DNA of 64,000 nt, taken from contig DETL01000034.1 in assembly GCA_002361625.1 (NCBI GenBank), forward strand, positions 134,791 to 198,790, in the 5' to 3' direction. Under the pieces are notes generated by a model. It was not told the origin of the DNA. It was given only the letters and a program-made list of their open reading frames with translations, and made no database searches. The stretch comes from Bacteroidales bacterium UBA3289 (GTDB lineage: Bacteria > Bacteroidota > Bacteroidia > Bacteroidales > UBA932). The translations under genes and the position numbers were made by a program. The first letter of the stretch is position 1; each line of letters opens with the position of its first letter. Shown in pieces: positions 51,453 through 59,406 of this stretch.

Positions 51453-51460
51453 TATCTTTG
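51453..51460 (+). promoter_or_regulatory. -7 promoter box TATCTTTG, second copy of duplicated promoter
   Basis: The surrounding 45-50 bp nearly matches the promoter of the ATPase gene at 49597. Here it points toward the IS fragment at 51613 and no original gene remains directly downstream. Confidence 0.55.
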
Positions 51461-51612
51461 CAAAGACTTTGAAGCCTGTTTGTGTTGTAATTAGTCGTCC
51501 CTGCTTTAGTTAAAACCGATTGATATTCAACGAAATACGTTCAAAGTATGTTTGTTTTATTTGCAGAAAATGCGTATATTGAGGTCAGAAACCTGCAAAT
51601 AATTGAAGCAAA

Positions 51613-51972
51613 ATGATTGGGAAAACACCCAAGGAGCATCAGATGTCCATCTTTGAAGTCGCACTGGAGAGTTTCATTGACATGAACCACGAACTGGTCC
51701 TTCTGTCCAAGCAGATTGACTGGGAAGCGGTGGAGTCGGAGTTCGCGGAGTACTACTACGCGGACAACGGCCGTCCGAGCGTTCCGATCCGGAAGATGGT
51801 TGGGATGATGCTGTTGAAGAACATCTACAACCTGAGTGACGAGGGCGTGGTCGCCCGCTGGATGGAGAATCCGTACATGCAGTACTTCACGGGTGAGAAG
51901 GTGTTCCAGAAGCGTCCGCCGATGAACCCGATCGACATGACGAAGTTCCGGATCCTTGGACAACGTTGTTAA
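51613..51972 (+). mobile_element. Truncated IS1182/IS5-like transposase (N-terminal part)
   Basis: 119 codons with the DUF772-type N-terminal domain of IS5/IS1182-group transposases: EHQMSIFEVALESFIDMNHE, YYADNGRPSVPIRKMVGMML, LSDEGVVARWMENPYMQYFT and MTKFRILGQRC. Full proteins exceed 400 residues. The DDE catalytic domain is missing, so the copy is inactive. The last few codons differ from the expected MTKFR-x-RxG, marking the break near 51950. Upstream sequence from about 51530 (ATTCAACGAAATACG, CCTGCAAATAATTG) may be the left end of the element; no inverted repeat could be confirmed. A second small fragment of the same element is at 54365. Confidence 0.75.
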
Positions 51973-52069
51973 GTGGGTAGTCGTTCCAATGCTTCAGAGG
52001 ATTGTAAATAAACGTCTTGTAAAGAGAATATGACCAGCATTAATCAATGGATGGCGAAGGAAAGTTGAT

Positions 52070-53080
52070 ATGAACAGATCAGAATTCGCAAAGATACTCA
52101 ACTCTATAATTATACCTCAAGGAACTTCTGTTGAAGAAATTAATAGGAGGGTGCGCCCTATCTCCGAAGCAGTATTCCAAATGATGCCCAGGAGCCTGTT
52201 CCGATACCGAGCATGCAACGACCGATCGATAGATGCTTTTGAAAAGGACATCATCTATGCTGTGACAGCCGACAAGTACAATGATCCTTATGACACGTTG
52301 GTAAAATGTGATACTGATGGGATTAAGGCCTTTCTTCGGCAAGTACTCAGTGTCGAAACATTGGCAAACTTGAAGGCTTATATTGCGCAGGGCAATTCAA
52401 TGCCAGAAGAGATCGTTCATAGCAATCCGAATGTCCTGTGGGATCAAATAAGCAGCAAACTTCTAGAGATAAAAGATGTCTCGAGTTTGGAGGAAAAGAT
52501 TGAGGAAACTTTGCAACAGGTCTCAACGAGCATCGATATATTTCTCCCCATTATTGCTGAGTCGGCCAGACGTTTCTCGACATATGCCTGCTTCTGCGAG
52601 TCGGTCGATAATATGTTGATGTGGAGCCATTATGCAGATTCGCATAGAGGATTCGCGTTGGAGTATGATTTTCGGCAGACATTTAGTTCTCCCATTGAAA
52701 ACACTGTATTACTTCCTGTTGTATATTCAGAAGATCGCCTGGATGTTTCGGCTTTTATGATGTGGGCTTATTTATGGTTTAACGGAACTCATGTGAGTAA
52801 TCCTGATACGATGGCTCATATAAAAGTCGCACTGAATAAATCGATTACTTGGGCCTATGAGAAAGAATGGCGCATGATAAATGCGTTACCACGAAATCCC
52901 TTTGACCAAACAGCATTCGCGATTGAGTATAAACCAGTTGCCATTTATTACGGGAGTAAGATGCCACTGGATGTAAAGATGCGTTTGCATGAGATAGCCA
53001 ATCGCAAAGGCTTGCGGGAGTATTCAATGGCAGTAGACTATTACTCCCCAAAGTATGAGATGAAAGCCAAGCCCTTTTAG
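52070..53080 (+). CDS. DUF2971 domain protein
   Basis: A 336-residue protein matching DUF2971 from near residue 40: PRSLFRYRACNDRSIDAFEK, IIYAVTADKYNDPYDTLVKC, STYACFCESVDNMLMWSHYA and HRGFALEYDF (about 167-205). Near the C terminus KSITWAYEKEWRMINALPRN (about 258-277) carries the conserved K-x-x-x-W/E-x-E-x-R motif. Enzymatic function unknown. It is common in defence islands. It lies directly after the truncated transposase and before a WbuC remnant, with no intact partner gene. Confidence 0.8.
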   Translation: MNRSEFAKILNSIIIPQGTSVEEINRRVRPISEAVFQMMPRSLFRYRACNDRSIDAFEKDIIYAVTADKYNDPYDTLVKCDTDGIKAFLRQVLSVETLANLKAYIAQGNSMPEEIVHSNPNVLWDQISSKLLEIKDVSSLEEKIEETLQQVSTSIDIFLPIIAESARRFSTYACFCESVDNMLMWSHYADSHRGFALEYDFRQTFSSPIENTVLLPVVYSEDRLDVSAFMMWAYLWFNGTHVSNPDTMAHIKVALNKSITWAYEKEWRMINALPRNPFDQTAFAIEYKPVAIYYGSKMPLDVKMRLHEIANRKGLREYSMAVDYYSPKYEMKAKPF

Positions 53081-53092
53081 GAACTCCCTTTT

Positions 53093-53296
53093 TTGCAGAA
53101 GGATAAATCGAAAGAAACGCTCAAAGGGGTTATCGACAAGATGAACGCGGTGATCGACATGGTCCCGGGCGGCACGCTCATTAACATCCCCGCCGGCCAA
53201 TGGCATTCCCTGCGCTCCCTGGAAAGTGGCACGGTGCTGCTGGAGTGCAAAGATGGTCCATGGGCACCGCTGGGGGGGGAGGATATCCTTCAATAG
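53093..53296 (+). pseudogene. WbuC cupin C-terminal fragment
   Basis: The frame encodes GGTLINIPAGQWHSLRSLES then GTVLLECKDGPWAPLGGEDI, matching the C-terminal cupin motif of WbuC (compare NIPIGQWHTVRVLESGTVIM in the intact gene at 40126). The N-terminal two-thirds with the His cluster is missing, so this is a remnant. GC-rich like the intact copy. Confidence 0.75.
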
Positions 53297-53309
53297 ACAT
53301 GCTTTGCAT

Positions 53310-53825
53310 ATGGAATTCAATGAAGTACTGAACCGAAGATACTCCTGTCGTGCGTTTGCTTCGCGTGGCGTGGAACAGGGAATCGTGGACCGGATTCTGG
53401 AAGCCGGCCGGATTGCGCCGACGGCGGTGAACAAGCAGCCGGTCCATATCTGGGCGCTCTCCGATCCGGATACGCTGGAGGCCGTCAAGGGCGTTACCCG
53501 GTCCAACTATGGCGCCCCGCTGATCCTGGTCGTGGGCTGCCGTCCTGCCGATGCCTGGGTCCGCCGTTACGACGGCAAGAACGGCGCCGAGGTCGATGCC
53601 GCCATCGTCGCCACCTACCTGATGCTCGCCGCCGAGAACGAAGGCCTCTCCACCCTTTGGGTCGGCTCCTTCGACCCCTCCCTGTTGCGCAACCTCCTCC
53701 CTGACGCCGAAGGGTATGAATTGGTTGCCATGATCAACGTGGGATACCCCTCTCCAGATAGCAAGCCTTCGGCCATGCATGGCGAAAGGAAACCGCTGGG
53801 GGAGTTGGTGACGAGGGTGGATTGA
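53310..53825 (+). CDS. Nitroreductase family protein
   Basis: A 171-residue FMN-dependent NAD(P)H oxidoreductase. MEFNEVLNRRYSCRAFASRG, RILEAGRIAPTAVNKQPVHI (FMN-binding S/T-x-x-N-x-Q-P region), DAAIVATYLMLAAENEGLST and a C-terminal VAMINVGYPSPDSKP place it in the family. The ATG at 53310 is chosen because family homology begins there; an upstream in-frame start at 53226 would run through the WbuC remnant. GC-rich, so it is probably an original chromosomal gene caught between inserted defence genes. Confidence 0.9.
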   Translation: MEFNEVLNRRYSCRAFASRGVEQGIVDRILEAGRIAPTAVNKQPVHIWALSDPDTLEAVKGVTRSNYGAPLILVVGCRPADAWVRRYDGKNGAEVDAAIVATYLMLAAENEGLSTLWVGSFDPSLLRNLLPDAEGYELVAMINVGYPSPDSKPSAMHGERKPLGELVTRVD

Positions 53826-53856
53826 AATAGCCAGTCCGATCCCGTTTTATCGGAAT

Positions 53857-54080
53857 CGACACAGTGCCGAGGCTGTGGCTGCCACCGTGGTTATCTTTAG
53901 GAACTGTTTTAAAATGAAGATGGGCGGCTTACAGATGCCATCGAATGGTGCCCAATTGCCCTGTCGTGGCCTTGAACATCCCTATTGGGTATGCGGTGTG
54001 GAGGTGCTGGAGTCCAGTACGGTGATCCTGGAGTACATGGGTGGCCTGTATAAACCTACCAGGCTAGAGGAATTTTGGAG
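53857..54080 (+). pseudogene. Second WbuC cupin remnant
   Basis: DNA alignment by eye with the intact wbuC gene works from ATCGACACAGTGCCGAG (compare CATCGGCACACTTCCGAG) through GATGCCATCGAATGG and GCTGGAGTCCAGTACGGTGA to the end of the second cupin motif. The frame is altered, giving PSNGAQLPCRGLEHPYWVCG in place of PNGPVVALNIPIGQWHTVRV. It is an older, more decayed copy than the one at 53093. Confidence 0.65.
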
Positions 54081-54135
54081 TGAAATTAGTAGAACATTAA
54101 TAGGCTCAATGTGGTTGTAAATGATTCACTGAAAC

Positions 54136-54351
54136 TTGAGTGTAAAGAGGAATCGTTTGTATCTCACGAGTTGGAATGGGATTTGGAATTATCAAAGTAA
54201 TGAAATAGTGTTGGAAGATTGGGGCATTTTGTCTTACATTTTTCCTCGAATTGAGTCTAATCACCCTTTATTAAAGTATTATTCTGAAAGAAGTTTGATA
54301 GTAGAGACATCACGGTATAGTTTCGAGGAGACCTTAACTCGGATTGACTAG
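54136..54351 (+). CDS. Small ORF of uncertain status, 71 residues
   Basis: A TTG start gives SVKRNRLYLTSWNGIWNYQS then VLEDWGILSYIFPRIESNHP. It is AT-rich and protein-like, but short and without a recognised family or clear start signal. It may be the tail of a decayed gene beside the WbuC and IS remnants. The strip to 54527 otherwise holds only the IS remnant. Confidence 0.3.
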   Translation: MSVKRNRLYLTSWNGIWNYQSNEIVLEDWGILSYIFPRIESNHPLLKYYSERSLIVETSRYSFEETLTRID

Positions 54352-54364
54352 ATGTTAAATCTCC

Positions 54365-54425
54365 AAACGTTGGCCTTTCGAGTGTTCCGATCCTGAAGAT
54401 GGTGGCAATGCGGAATGTAGAACGC
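54365..54425 (+). mobile_element. Tiny remnant of the IS1182/IS5-like transposase
   Basis: About 45 bp (AACGTTGGCCTTTCGAGTG, TTCCGATCCTGAAGATGGT) align with the segment of the truncated transposase at about 51766-51810 (AACGGCCGTCCGAGCG, TTCCGATCCGGAAGATGGTT), encoding SVPI(R/L)KMV. It suggests another copy of the same element once lay here, 2.4 kb downstream. Confidence 0.45.
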
Positions 54426-54527
54426 GTTATTTGGGAACGAAAGCAAGATTGCATGCTGGTGCTAGGCTTTTGAGATGGTCGCGTAGAGGAATTTTAGCTG
54501 GCTTGACTTGATACTCTATTTTTGAGG

Positions 54528-56282
54528 ATGGCAATATTAAATAAACTGACTATCAGGAATTTCCGTTGTTATGAGAATACTACAGTGGCTTTCCGGCCCA
54601 CTTCTATTCTTGTTGGAAGGAATAATGCAGGGAAGTCAACTCTGATTGAGGCGCTTAAAATTATCTCTGTCATTTCGAGAAAGTATAAAACAGCTCGCTT
54701 CACTTCACCACCGGCTTGGGTTAATGGAGAGACCGATAATGGTATTACTCCCTCCATTGACCGGATGGGTATTTCGGAGAAAGGAGTTTTCTATATGTAT
54801 AGAAATGCTCCAGCTATAATTGAGGCGTTTTTTTCAAATGGGTCTTCAATCAGGGCTTATTTAGGAGAAGGTTTATCTGTTTTCGCGCTTATTTTAGGAA
54901 GTGAAGGTCAACCAGCAAGAAATAGCAAAGAAGCTAAAAGTATCGTAATTCCAATCGTTGAAGTTCTTCCTCAAATATCTGCTGTTCAAGATACTGAGCT
55001 TCTTATCTCTAGGGAAACAGTAGATATCAATATGCCTACAAGGTTGACTTCGAGGAATTTCCGGAATCAGTTATATTATTACAATGAGAACTTTCCACGC
55101 TTTGAGAAACTTGCTGAGGAAACTTGGGAGCATCTTCAGATTAAGCCATTAGAAAGCTCCTTTCTTGAGAAAGGACGTGCTCTCCAGCTTTTTATTCGAG
55201 ACAATTCGTTTGAGTCAGAAATTGCTTGGATGGGGCATGGCTTGCAAATGTGGTTACAAACGATGTGGTTTGTTTCGAGATGTGACAGGGACTCTATTGT
55301 AGTGTTAGATGAGCCCGACGTCTATATGCACGCTGATCTGCAAAGACGTCTTATCCGTTTTGTCGCTCCCATGTTTTCACAATTGATTATTGCGACCCAT
55401 TCGATTGAAATTTTAGAGGAGGTTACAGCAAATAGTGTTATTCCTATTGACAATAGGCGACGCCAGATTAAACCGATTGGGAATCACGCCTTACTTCAGC
55501 ATTTGGCAGAGGAGATGGGGAGTTCATTGAACTTGGACTTATCTCGTCTTTTTTTGTCCAAGAGATTTCTAATCTGGGAGGGAGAAGATTCGGATCGCCG
55601 ACTGCTGTCGGCTTTTCAATCTGTATTAACACCAAGGGATCTCCATCCGATTAGCTCTTTCCCTAAAGTTTTTGTTAAAGGATGGGGGGGATGGCAAAGG
55701 GCATTATCCGTTGCTGAAGTGTTTAACCAGAATAAGATTAGTATTAAGTGTTATTGTATTTTTGATTCTGATTACCATCTTGATGAAGATATTATAGGAC
55801 GACAGGAAGAAGCACTGGAAAGAGGTGTCAATCTGCATATCTGGCGAAGAAAGGAGATTGAGAATTACGCAATTAACGAAGATGTTATTATGAGGTATGT
55901 AATACGACACAAACGAAAAGGTCAATTGACAAAACAAGTCTTAAAAAAGAAGATGCTTGAAATATCTTCTTCAATGGAACAAGAACTTTATGCGGATGTT
56001 GCTGATGAGATAAGGATGAAGAATAATAAGCTGTCTGTTAAGACCGCATTAGATTCAGCCAAAAAACTTGTGAAGAAAAAGTGGGAGAACGATCCTTTTT
56101 ACGTATTGCCGGGAAAAACAGTTATTAAAAAGTTATCGGCGTGGTCACATAAAGCATTTGGAGTTGCATTTGATTCTCTAGATCTCGTGCATGAGTTTCG
56201 TCCTGAAGAGGTCCCGGAAGAAATTAGGAAAGTGATTGATGCAATTATTGATGGCAAAGCATTTGATAAGACATTTGAATAG
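54528..56282 (+). CDS. Stand-alone OLD-family ATPase-TOPRIM nuclease
   Basis: A 584-residue protein. ATPase: LTIRNFRCYENTTVAF, Walker A VGRNNAGKSTLIEAL near residues 28-42, Walker B IVVLDEPDVYMHADLQRRL near 255-274 and H-loop IIATHSIEILEEV near 285-297. C-terminal TOPRIM: FLIWEGEDSDRRLLSAF near 345-361, IKCYCIFDSDYHLDEDI near 405-421, and WRRKEIENYAI near 437-447, a feature of single-gene OLD proteins. The ATG at 54528 is preferred over the TTG at 54522. No helicase gene is adjacent, so this is not Gabija. The 259-residue gene downstream is 108 bp away. The gene is AT-rich. Confidence 0.82.
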   Translation: MAILNKLTIRNFRCYENTTVAFRPTSILVGRNNAGKSTLIEALKIISVISRKYKTARFTSPPAWVNGETDNGITPSIDRMGISEKGVFYMYRNAPAIIEAFFSNGSSIRAYLGEGLSVFALILGSEGQPARNSKEAKSIVIPIVEVLPQISAVQDTELLISRETVDINMPTRLTSRNFRNQLYYYNENFPRFEKLAEETWEHLQIKPLESSFLEKGRALQLFIRDNSFESEIAWMGHGLQMWLQTMWFVSRCDRDSIVVLDEPDVYMHADLQRRLIRFVAPMFSQLIIATHSIEILEEVTANSVIPIDNRRRQIKPIGNHALLQHLAEEMGSSLNLDLSRLFLSKRFLIWEGEDSDRRLLSAFQSVLTPRDLHPISSFPKVFVKGWGGWQRALSVAEVFNQNKISIKCYCIFDSDYHLDEDIIGRQEEALERGVNLHIWRRKEIENYAINEDVIMRYVIRHKRKGQLTKQVLKKKMLEISSSMEQELYADVADEIRMKNNKLSVKTALDSAKKLVKKKWENDPFYVLPGKTVIKKLSAWSHKAFGVAFDSLDLVHEFRPEEVPEEIRKVIDAIIDGKAFDKTFE

Positions 56283-56390
56283 TGAGAGGATTTGAATCCT
56301 ATTTTTAGTGGGCGTCAGACCCGATGGAGGCGTTCTGTTGGAAACGACTGTGAACTGAACATGGTCGCAAATCATGGATTGTAATAAGTT

Positions 56391-57170
56391 GTGGATCGGA
56401 AAGAGCTAAAAGAACTGTACGCGGAAGAGTTGGCTCTTCTAAAGCGAATCAAAGGATATTCCAAGGAGTATCCAAAGAAAAATCTGGGACGTGTAGAGAA
56501 GGTTGTACTTTTTTTGCTATACCGCATCTTGGCGACTGTTCATTCTGCCTGGATACTGACTTCGGCTGCTTATAAGGCGGGAAATATCTCCTTTTTTCAG
56601 TTGCCGATTGGAATTCTGCTCCGATGTTCCTTCACGGATTGCTTGTTTGCTCTTTATATCCAGCGTGTGAATAATAAGCGGGCGGTTGAGGAACTTGATT
56701 TGAGAACCTTTGAGTATGCCAATTCTCTCCTGGAACGGAAGGAGGTATATAGAGATCAAGTGAAAAGTACGTGGATGGGAGAAGATGACGACATGATTGA
56801 CAATTTCTGGGAAATGTCCATGGAAGACAATTTCATACATCTGCTTACTTTCGACGAGAACAAGAAAGGACTGGCGGTAACGAAAAGGTCGAAGGAACAG
56901 ATGAAAGACGCAGGCTTCTCAAAGACAAAAAGTGTCGGAACGAAGGAACAGAAGGATTTTTTGGTTCAGCAGGAGGGGCTGGAGGAACTGGCAACTCGCT
57001 TGTTTCACTACTACAAGTATTTTTCGCAATACGAGCATTTTTCGGAAAATGGTCAGGGCGACATCTTTGCCTCCTTGGAAGAAAATGGTAATGACAATGT
57101 CCATTTCCCTTCGGCTATCTGCGCATTGAGTGCCGGGGTGGAGGAATTGATAAAAACTTGTCGCCCCTGA
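56391..57170 (+). CDS. Hypothetical protein, 259 residues
   Basis: The start is GTG at 56391 (encoding MDRKELKELYAEELALLKRI); no earlier ATG fits. VVLFLLYRILATVHSAWILT near residues 38-57 is a hydrophobic stretch, possibly buried helices more than a membrane span. HYYKYFSQYEHFSENGQGDI near 210-229 and the ending FPSAICALSAGVEELIKTCR resemble the helical, His-containing C-terminal parts of uncharacterised proteins from accessory regions. No family recognised. It follows the OLD-family gene and may be its neighbour in one transcript. Confidence 0.55.
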   Translation: MDRKELKELYAEELALLKRIKGYSKEYPKKNLGRVEKVVLFLLYRILATVHSAWILTSAAYKAGNISFFQLPIGILLRCSFTDCLFALYIQRVNNKRAVEELDLRTFEYANSLLERKEVYRDQVKSTWMGEDDDMIDNFWEMSMEDNFIHLLTFDENKKGLAVTKRSKEQMKDAGFSKTKSVGTKEQKDFLVQQEGLEELATRLFHYYKYFSQYEHFSENGQGDIFASLEENGNDNVHFPSAICALSAGVEELIKTCRP

Positions 57171-57271
57171 TAGAATCTTTATCTGTAATATCTTATGCGA
57201 TTCTCTGTATTTCTGATTAGATTAGCTGACTGCACCATAATGGGTAACAATAAACAGGAAAGATTCGTTCA

Positions 57272-57514
57272 ATGAAGGATGCCGTGAAAGTATTGAGCCC
57301 GTATTACCGGGAGCACAAAGAGGAGTTCATCGGCAGATTCGATGGACAGTATATTGTGATGGCTGATGAGCAGACGGTCATCCCGTTTGAATCTTTCGCT
57401 GAGGCATATTGGTATGGAGTGCATAACTATGGGCTTGGCTATTTTGCGCTGATTCATTGTGTGGAACAGGAACCGATGCATGTTACAGGTTTTGCCGTCT
57501 CAGCACTCCATTGA
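57272..57514 (+). CDS. Small conserved protein, DUF5678-like
   Basis: An 80-residue soluble protein. LSPYYREHKEEFIGRFDGQY near residues 8-27, then IVMADEQTVIPFESFAEAYW and YGLGYFALIHCVEQEP, match the general pattern of DUF5678-type small proteins (W/Y-x2-H-x2-E-hydrophobic-x3-Y-x-G-x-Y/W). These have no known function; some sit beside retroviral-like aspartic proteases. The ATG at 57272 follows a 100-bp spacer after the previous gene. The stop lies at the left edge of the 389-bp duplicated block. Confidence 0.55.
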   Translation: MKDAVKVLSPYYREHKEEFIGRFDGQYIVMADEQTVIPFESFAEAYWYGVHNYGLGYFALIHCVEQEPMHVTGFAVSALH

Positions 57515-57900
57515 TTTTTCCGAGTTTTAATATCATTCCGTGACCCAAGAATCCACCTTCCTCCTAACCCTCATCCACCTGGGCATCCACCTCGAGGCGG
57601 AATTAGAATTGCCGCCGGCCGGAATCGACTGGCAAAAAGTCATTGACCTTGCCGGAGAGCAGGGGGTGGTAGCCATTGCGTGGGATGGGCATTCTCGGCT
57701 GTATGAGGCGGGGATGGTGACGGAGGACATGGACAAGCAGGTAAAGAAGCAGTGGATTGCACGGGTGATCCAGGCCCATGAGTGGAAGTAGGAAGCACAA
57801 TGATTGGAAGCATCGACTCGTCTATCCCGAATCTATGCTTCGCACCTTCCTCGTACAACTTAAGGTGCATCTGATGAAGCCGGCGTCGTTTAGGATGTTG
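57512..57900 (+). repeat. 389-bp direct repeat, copy 1 (nucleotidyltransferase remnant)
   Basis: Starts TGATTTTTCCGAGTTTTAAT and ends near GAAGCCGGCGTCG. It closely matches 61749-62137 in the same orientation, with roughly 20 differences by eye. The pair brackets the toxin-antitoxin-chaperone module and the DUF2971 gene. Confidence 0.85.
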
Positions 57901-57902
57901 TA
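57540..57902 (+). pseudogene. NTP_transf_5 nucleotidyltransferase remnant, copy 1
   Basis: A GTG start opens TQESTFLLTLIHLGIHLEAE, WQKVIDLAGEQGVVAIAWDG and VKKQWIARVIQAHEWK, the family N terminus, and stops at 57789-57791. A second frame then reads WKHRLVYPESMLRTFLVQLK, the family C terminus. The central region with the active site is deleted, so both ends are joined out of frame. Compare the nearly full-length gene at 40530. Confidence 0.75.
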
Positions 57903-57982
57903 AACTTAAAAGTTTGCTTTTTTCTTGCATTTATGGTTTTTGTTTGTTTATTTTGTAGGGTAATAAATATATATGTTTAGCC

Positions 57983-58525
57983 ATGACCATTGTAGAAGTG
58001 TTTCCTCCATATATTTACAGCATCCGATATGGAGATGGCAACGAGAAGGACGAGTATTACCGTCTATTGGGATTATGGACTGATGTTGATTATCTTGCGG
58101 GGTACTTTGAATCGAATTATAGTAGAATGGTTCCTGAAGTGTGGGGGAATGATATTGAACCTGAAATAGTGGCAAGTCAGGCGTTCAATGAGGCTTACGA
58201 ATTGGAAAATACATTTGAAGAGCTTTCATGGAATACAGCTCATGACCTTTACCCTGATTATGATGATTTCTTCAAACCGTTAGACGGAGAGTTTGTTTAT
58301 GAATGGGAATTGATTCCCATGAAAGCATATGGACCACGAAAACCTTCTCTTTTGAGAATGTACGCTATTAAAATGGGTAGTAACTGTTATTTGATTACAG
58401 GTGGTGGAATTAAGATAAGCCGCACTATGCAGGAGGACCCATGCTTGAATAAAGAACTTGATAAAATCAAAAAAGTGAGGTCTTTTTTAAGGGAACAGGG
58501 GATAGAGGCCAGGGAAGACTTTTAG
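57983..58525 (+). CDS. Putative toxin of a toxin-antitoxin-chaperone module
   Basis: A 180-residue soluble protein located immediately before an HTH gene (7 bp gap) and a SecB-like gene. YIYSIRYGDGNEKDEYYRLL near residues 10-29, WTDVDYLAGYFESNY, FEELSWNTAHDLYPDYDDFF and LLRMYAIKMGSNCYLITGGG near 128-147 are its notable segments. The last resembles the R-x-Y/F-x-I-x4-G-x-Y-x-I-T-G-G-G-I-K pattern of uncharacterised Bacteroidetes proteins paired with HTH antitoxins. The toxic activity is unknown. It does not look like HigB/RelE or like the CmdT ADP-ribosyltransferase. Confidence 0.6.
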   Translation: MTIVEVFPPYIYSIRYGDGNEKDEYYRLLGLWTDVDYLAGYFESNYSRMVPEVWGNDIEPEIVASQAFNEAYELENTFEELSWNTAHDLYPDYDDFFKPLDGEFVYEWELIPMKAYGPRKPSLLRMYAIKMGSNCYLITGGGIKISRTMQEDPCLNKELDKIKKVRSFLREQGIEAREDF

Positions 58526-58532
58526 ACTATTT

Positions 58533-58964
58533 ATGGCATTCGACATTGAAAAGCTGAGACGGATTGCGCAGCCCGTCTCCCATGAGATCCGACAAGAAGC
58601 TGATTACAGGCGTGAAAACCAGGATTGGCTCAGGAAATCTGCGCAGATTGCTTTCGTCGTGAGACGCGAGTTGCGTAATCGGTGCATTTCTCAGCAAGAA
58701 CTTGCTGAACGAATGAATGTCTCACCGCAGTATGTTGGGAAACTATTGAAAGGGAAGGATAACCTTACGCTTGAAACGATTGCAAAATTGGAAAAGGCGC
58801 TTGGCGTACCTTTGATTAAAGTTCCAGGGATACCTGATTATCAAGGGAATGCAATTCATCAGACAGCAATGTATGTTTTTTCTATGGTGTTCGGGAAAGA
58901 GATGGATGCTGTCATGATAAGCGAGAATCATAATCGGGGTCATTTAACCCCTCAGTTGTCATAA
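58533..58964 (+). CDS. XRE-family HTH antitoxin
   Basis: A 143-residue protein with an XRE helix-turn-helix near residues 52-95: ISQQELAERMNVSPQYVGKL, LKGKDNLTLETIAKLEKALG. The N-terminal 50 residues (RRIAQPVSHEIRQEADYRRE) may contact the toxin. The C-terminal tail (YVFSMVFGKEMDAVMISENH) could be the chaperone-addiction region in a TAC module (inference). It probably binds its own promoter upstream of 57983. It is followed by the SecB-like gene 11 bp later. Confidence 0.82.
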   Translation: MAFDIEKLRRIAQPVSHEIRQEADYRRENQDWLRKSAQIAFVVRRELRNRCISQQELAERMNVSPQYVGKLLKGKDNLTLETIAKLEKALGVPLIKVPGIPDYQGNAIHQTAMYVFSMVFGKEMDAVMISENHNRGHLTPQLS

Positions 58965-58975
58965 AGAGCAGCCAT

Positions 58976-59404
58976 ATGTATGAACTTTATTATCGATTCT
59001 CCTCGATTCACTTGGATCAGTTCGCCGTCTTCGAGGATGCTTTCAGCGTTGGCTGCGAAATGTCCCTTTCCAGCAACCTGAATTTCCGTTTTGATGAGAA
59101 CAGTAATCAACTGATTTGTTCTTTTGGCGTTCAGGTTGCCATGAACCCGGGAGATACAGTCCTTAAAGCAGAAGTCTCCTGTGGTTTTGAGGTGCGGGAG
59201 GACTCCCTGGCTGCGTTGACAAAGGATGATTCTGTGGTTTTCCCTACGGACATGCTAGGACATGTTGCATCACTGTCATATAGTACTTTGAGGGGAATTG
59301 TTTATGTCAAACTTGACGGAACGAAACTACAAGATATGGTCCTTCCTCTTCAGAACATATATCCGAACATCACGCAGCCCTATATTTATAGGAAATTAGG
59401 TTGA
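58976..59404 (+). CDS. SecB-like chaperone of a TAC module
   Basis: A 142-residue protein with the beta-rich SecB-fold pattern: FRFDENSNQLICSFGVQVAM, VLKAEVSCGFEVREDSLAAL, FPTDMLGHVASLSYSTLRGI near residues 82-101 (matching the SecB region hydrophobic-x2-hydrophobic-x-S/T-Y-S-x-L-R-G-I) and VLPLQNIYPNI near 121-131. In toxin-antitoxin-chaperone systems such a protein folds and protects the antitoxin. The order toxin, antitoxin, SecB-like chaperone fits that class. Canonical export SecB is less likely because of the context. Confidence 0.68.
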   Translation: MYELYYRFSSIHLDQFAVFEDAFSVGCEMSLSSNLNFRFDENSNQLICSFGVQVAMNPGDTVLKAEVSCGFEVREDSLAALTKDDSVVFPTDMLGHVASLSYSTLRGIVYVKLDGTKLQDMVLPLQNIYPNITQPYIYRKLG

Positions 59405-59406
59405 AT

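Noticed and set aside
54528..57170. Second Gabija system
   Set aside because: No UvrD-like helicase follows the OLD-family gene; the TOPRIM region is of the single-gene type.
57983..58525. HigB/RelE-type toxin
   Set aside because: Too long at 180 residues and lacks the RelE-like basic strand-helix pattern.
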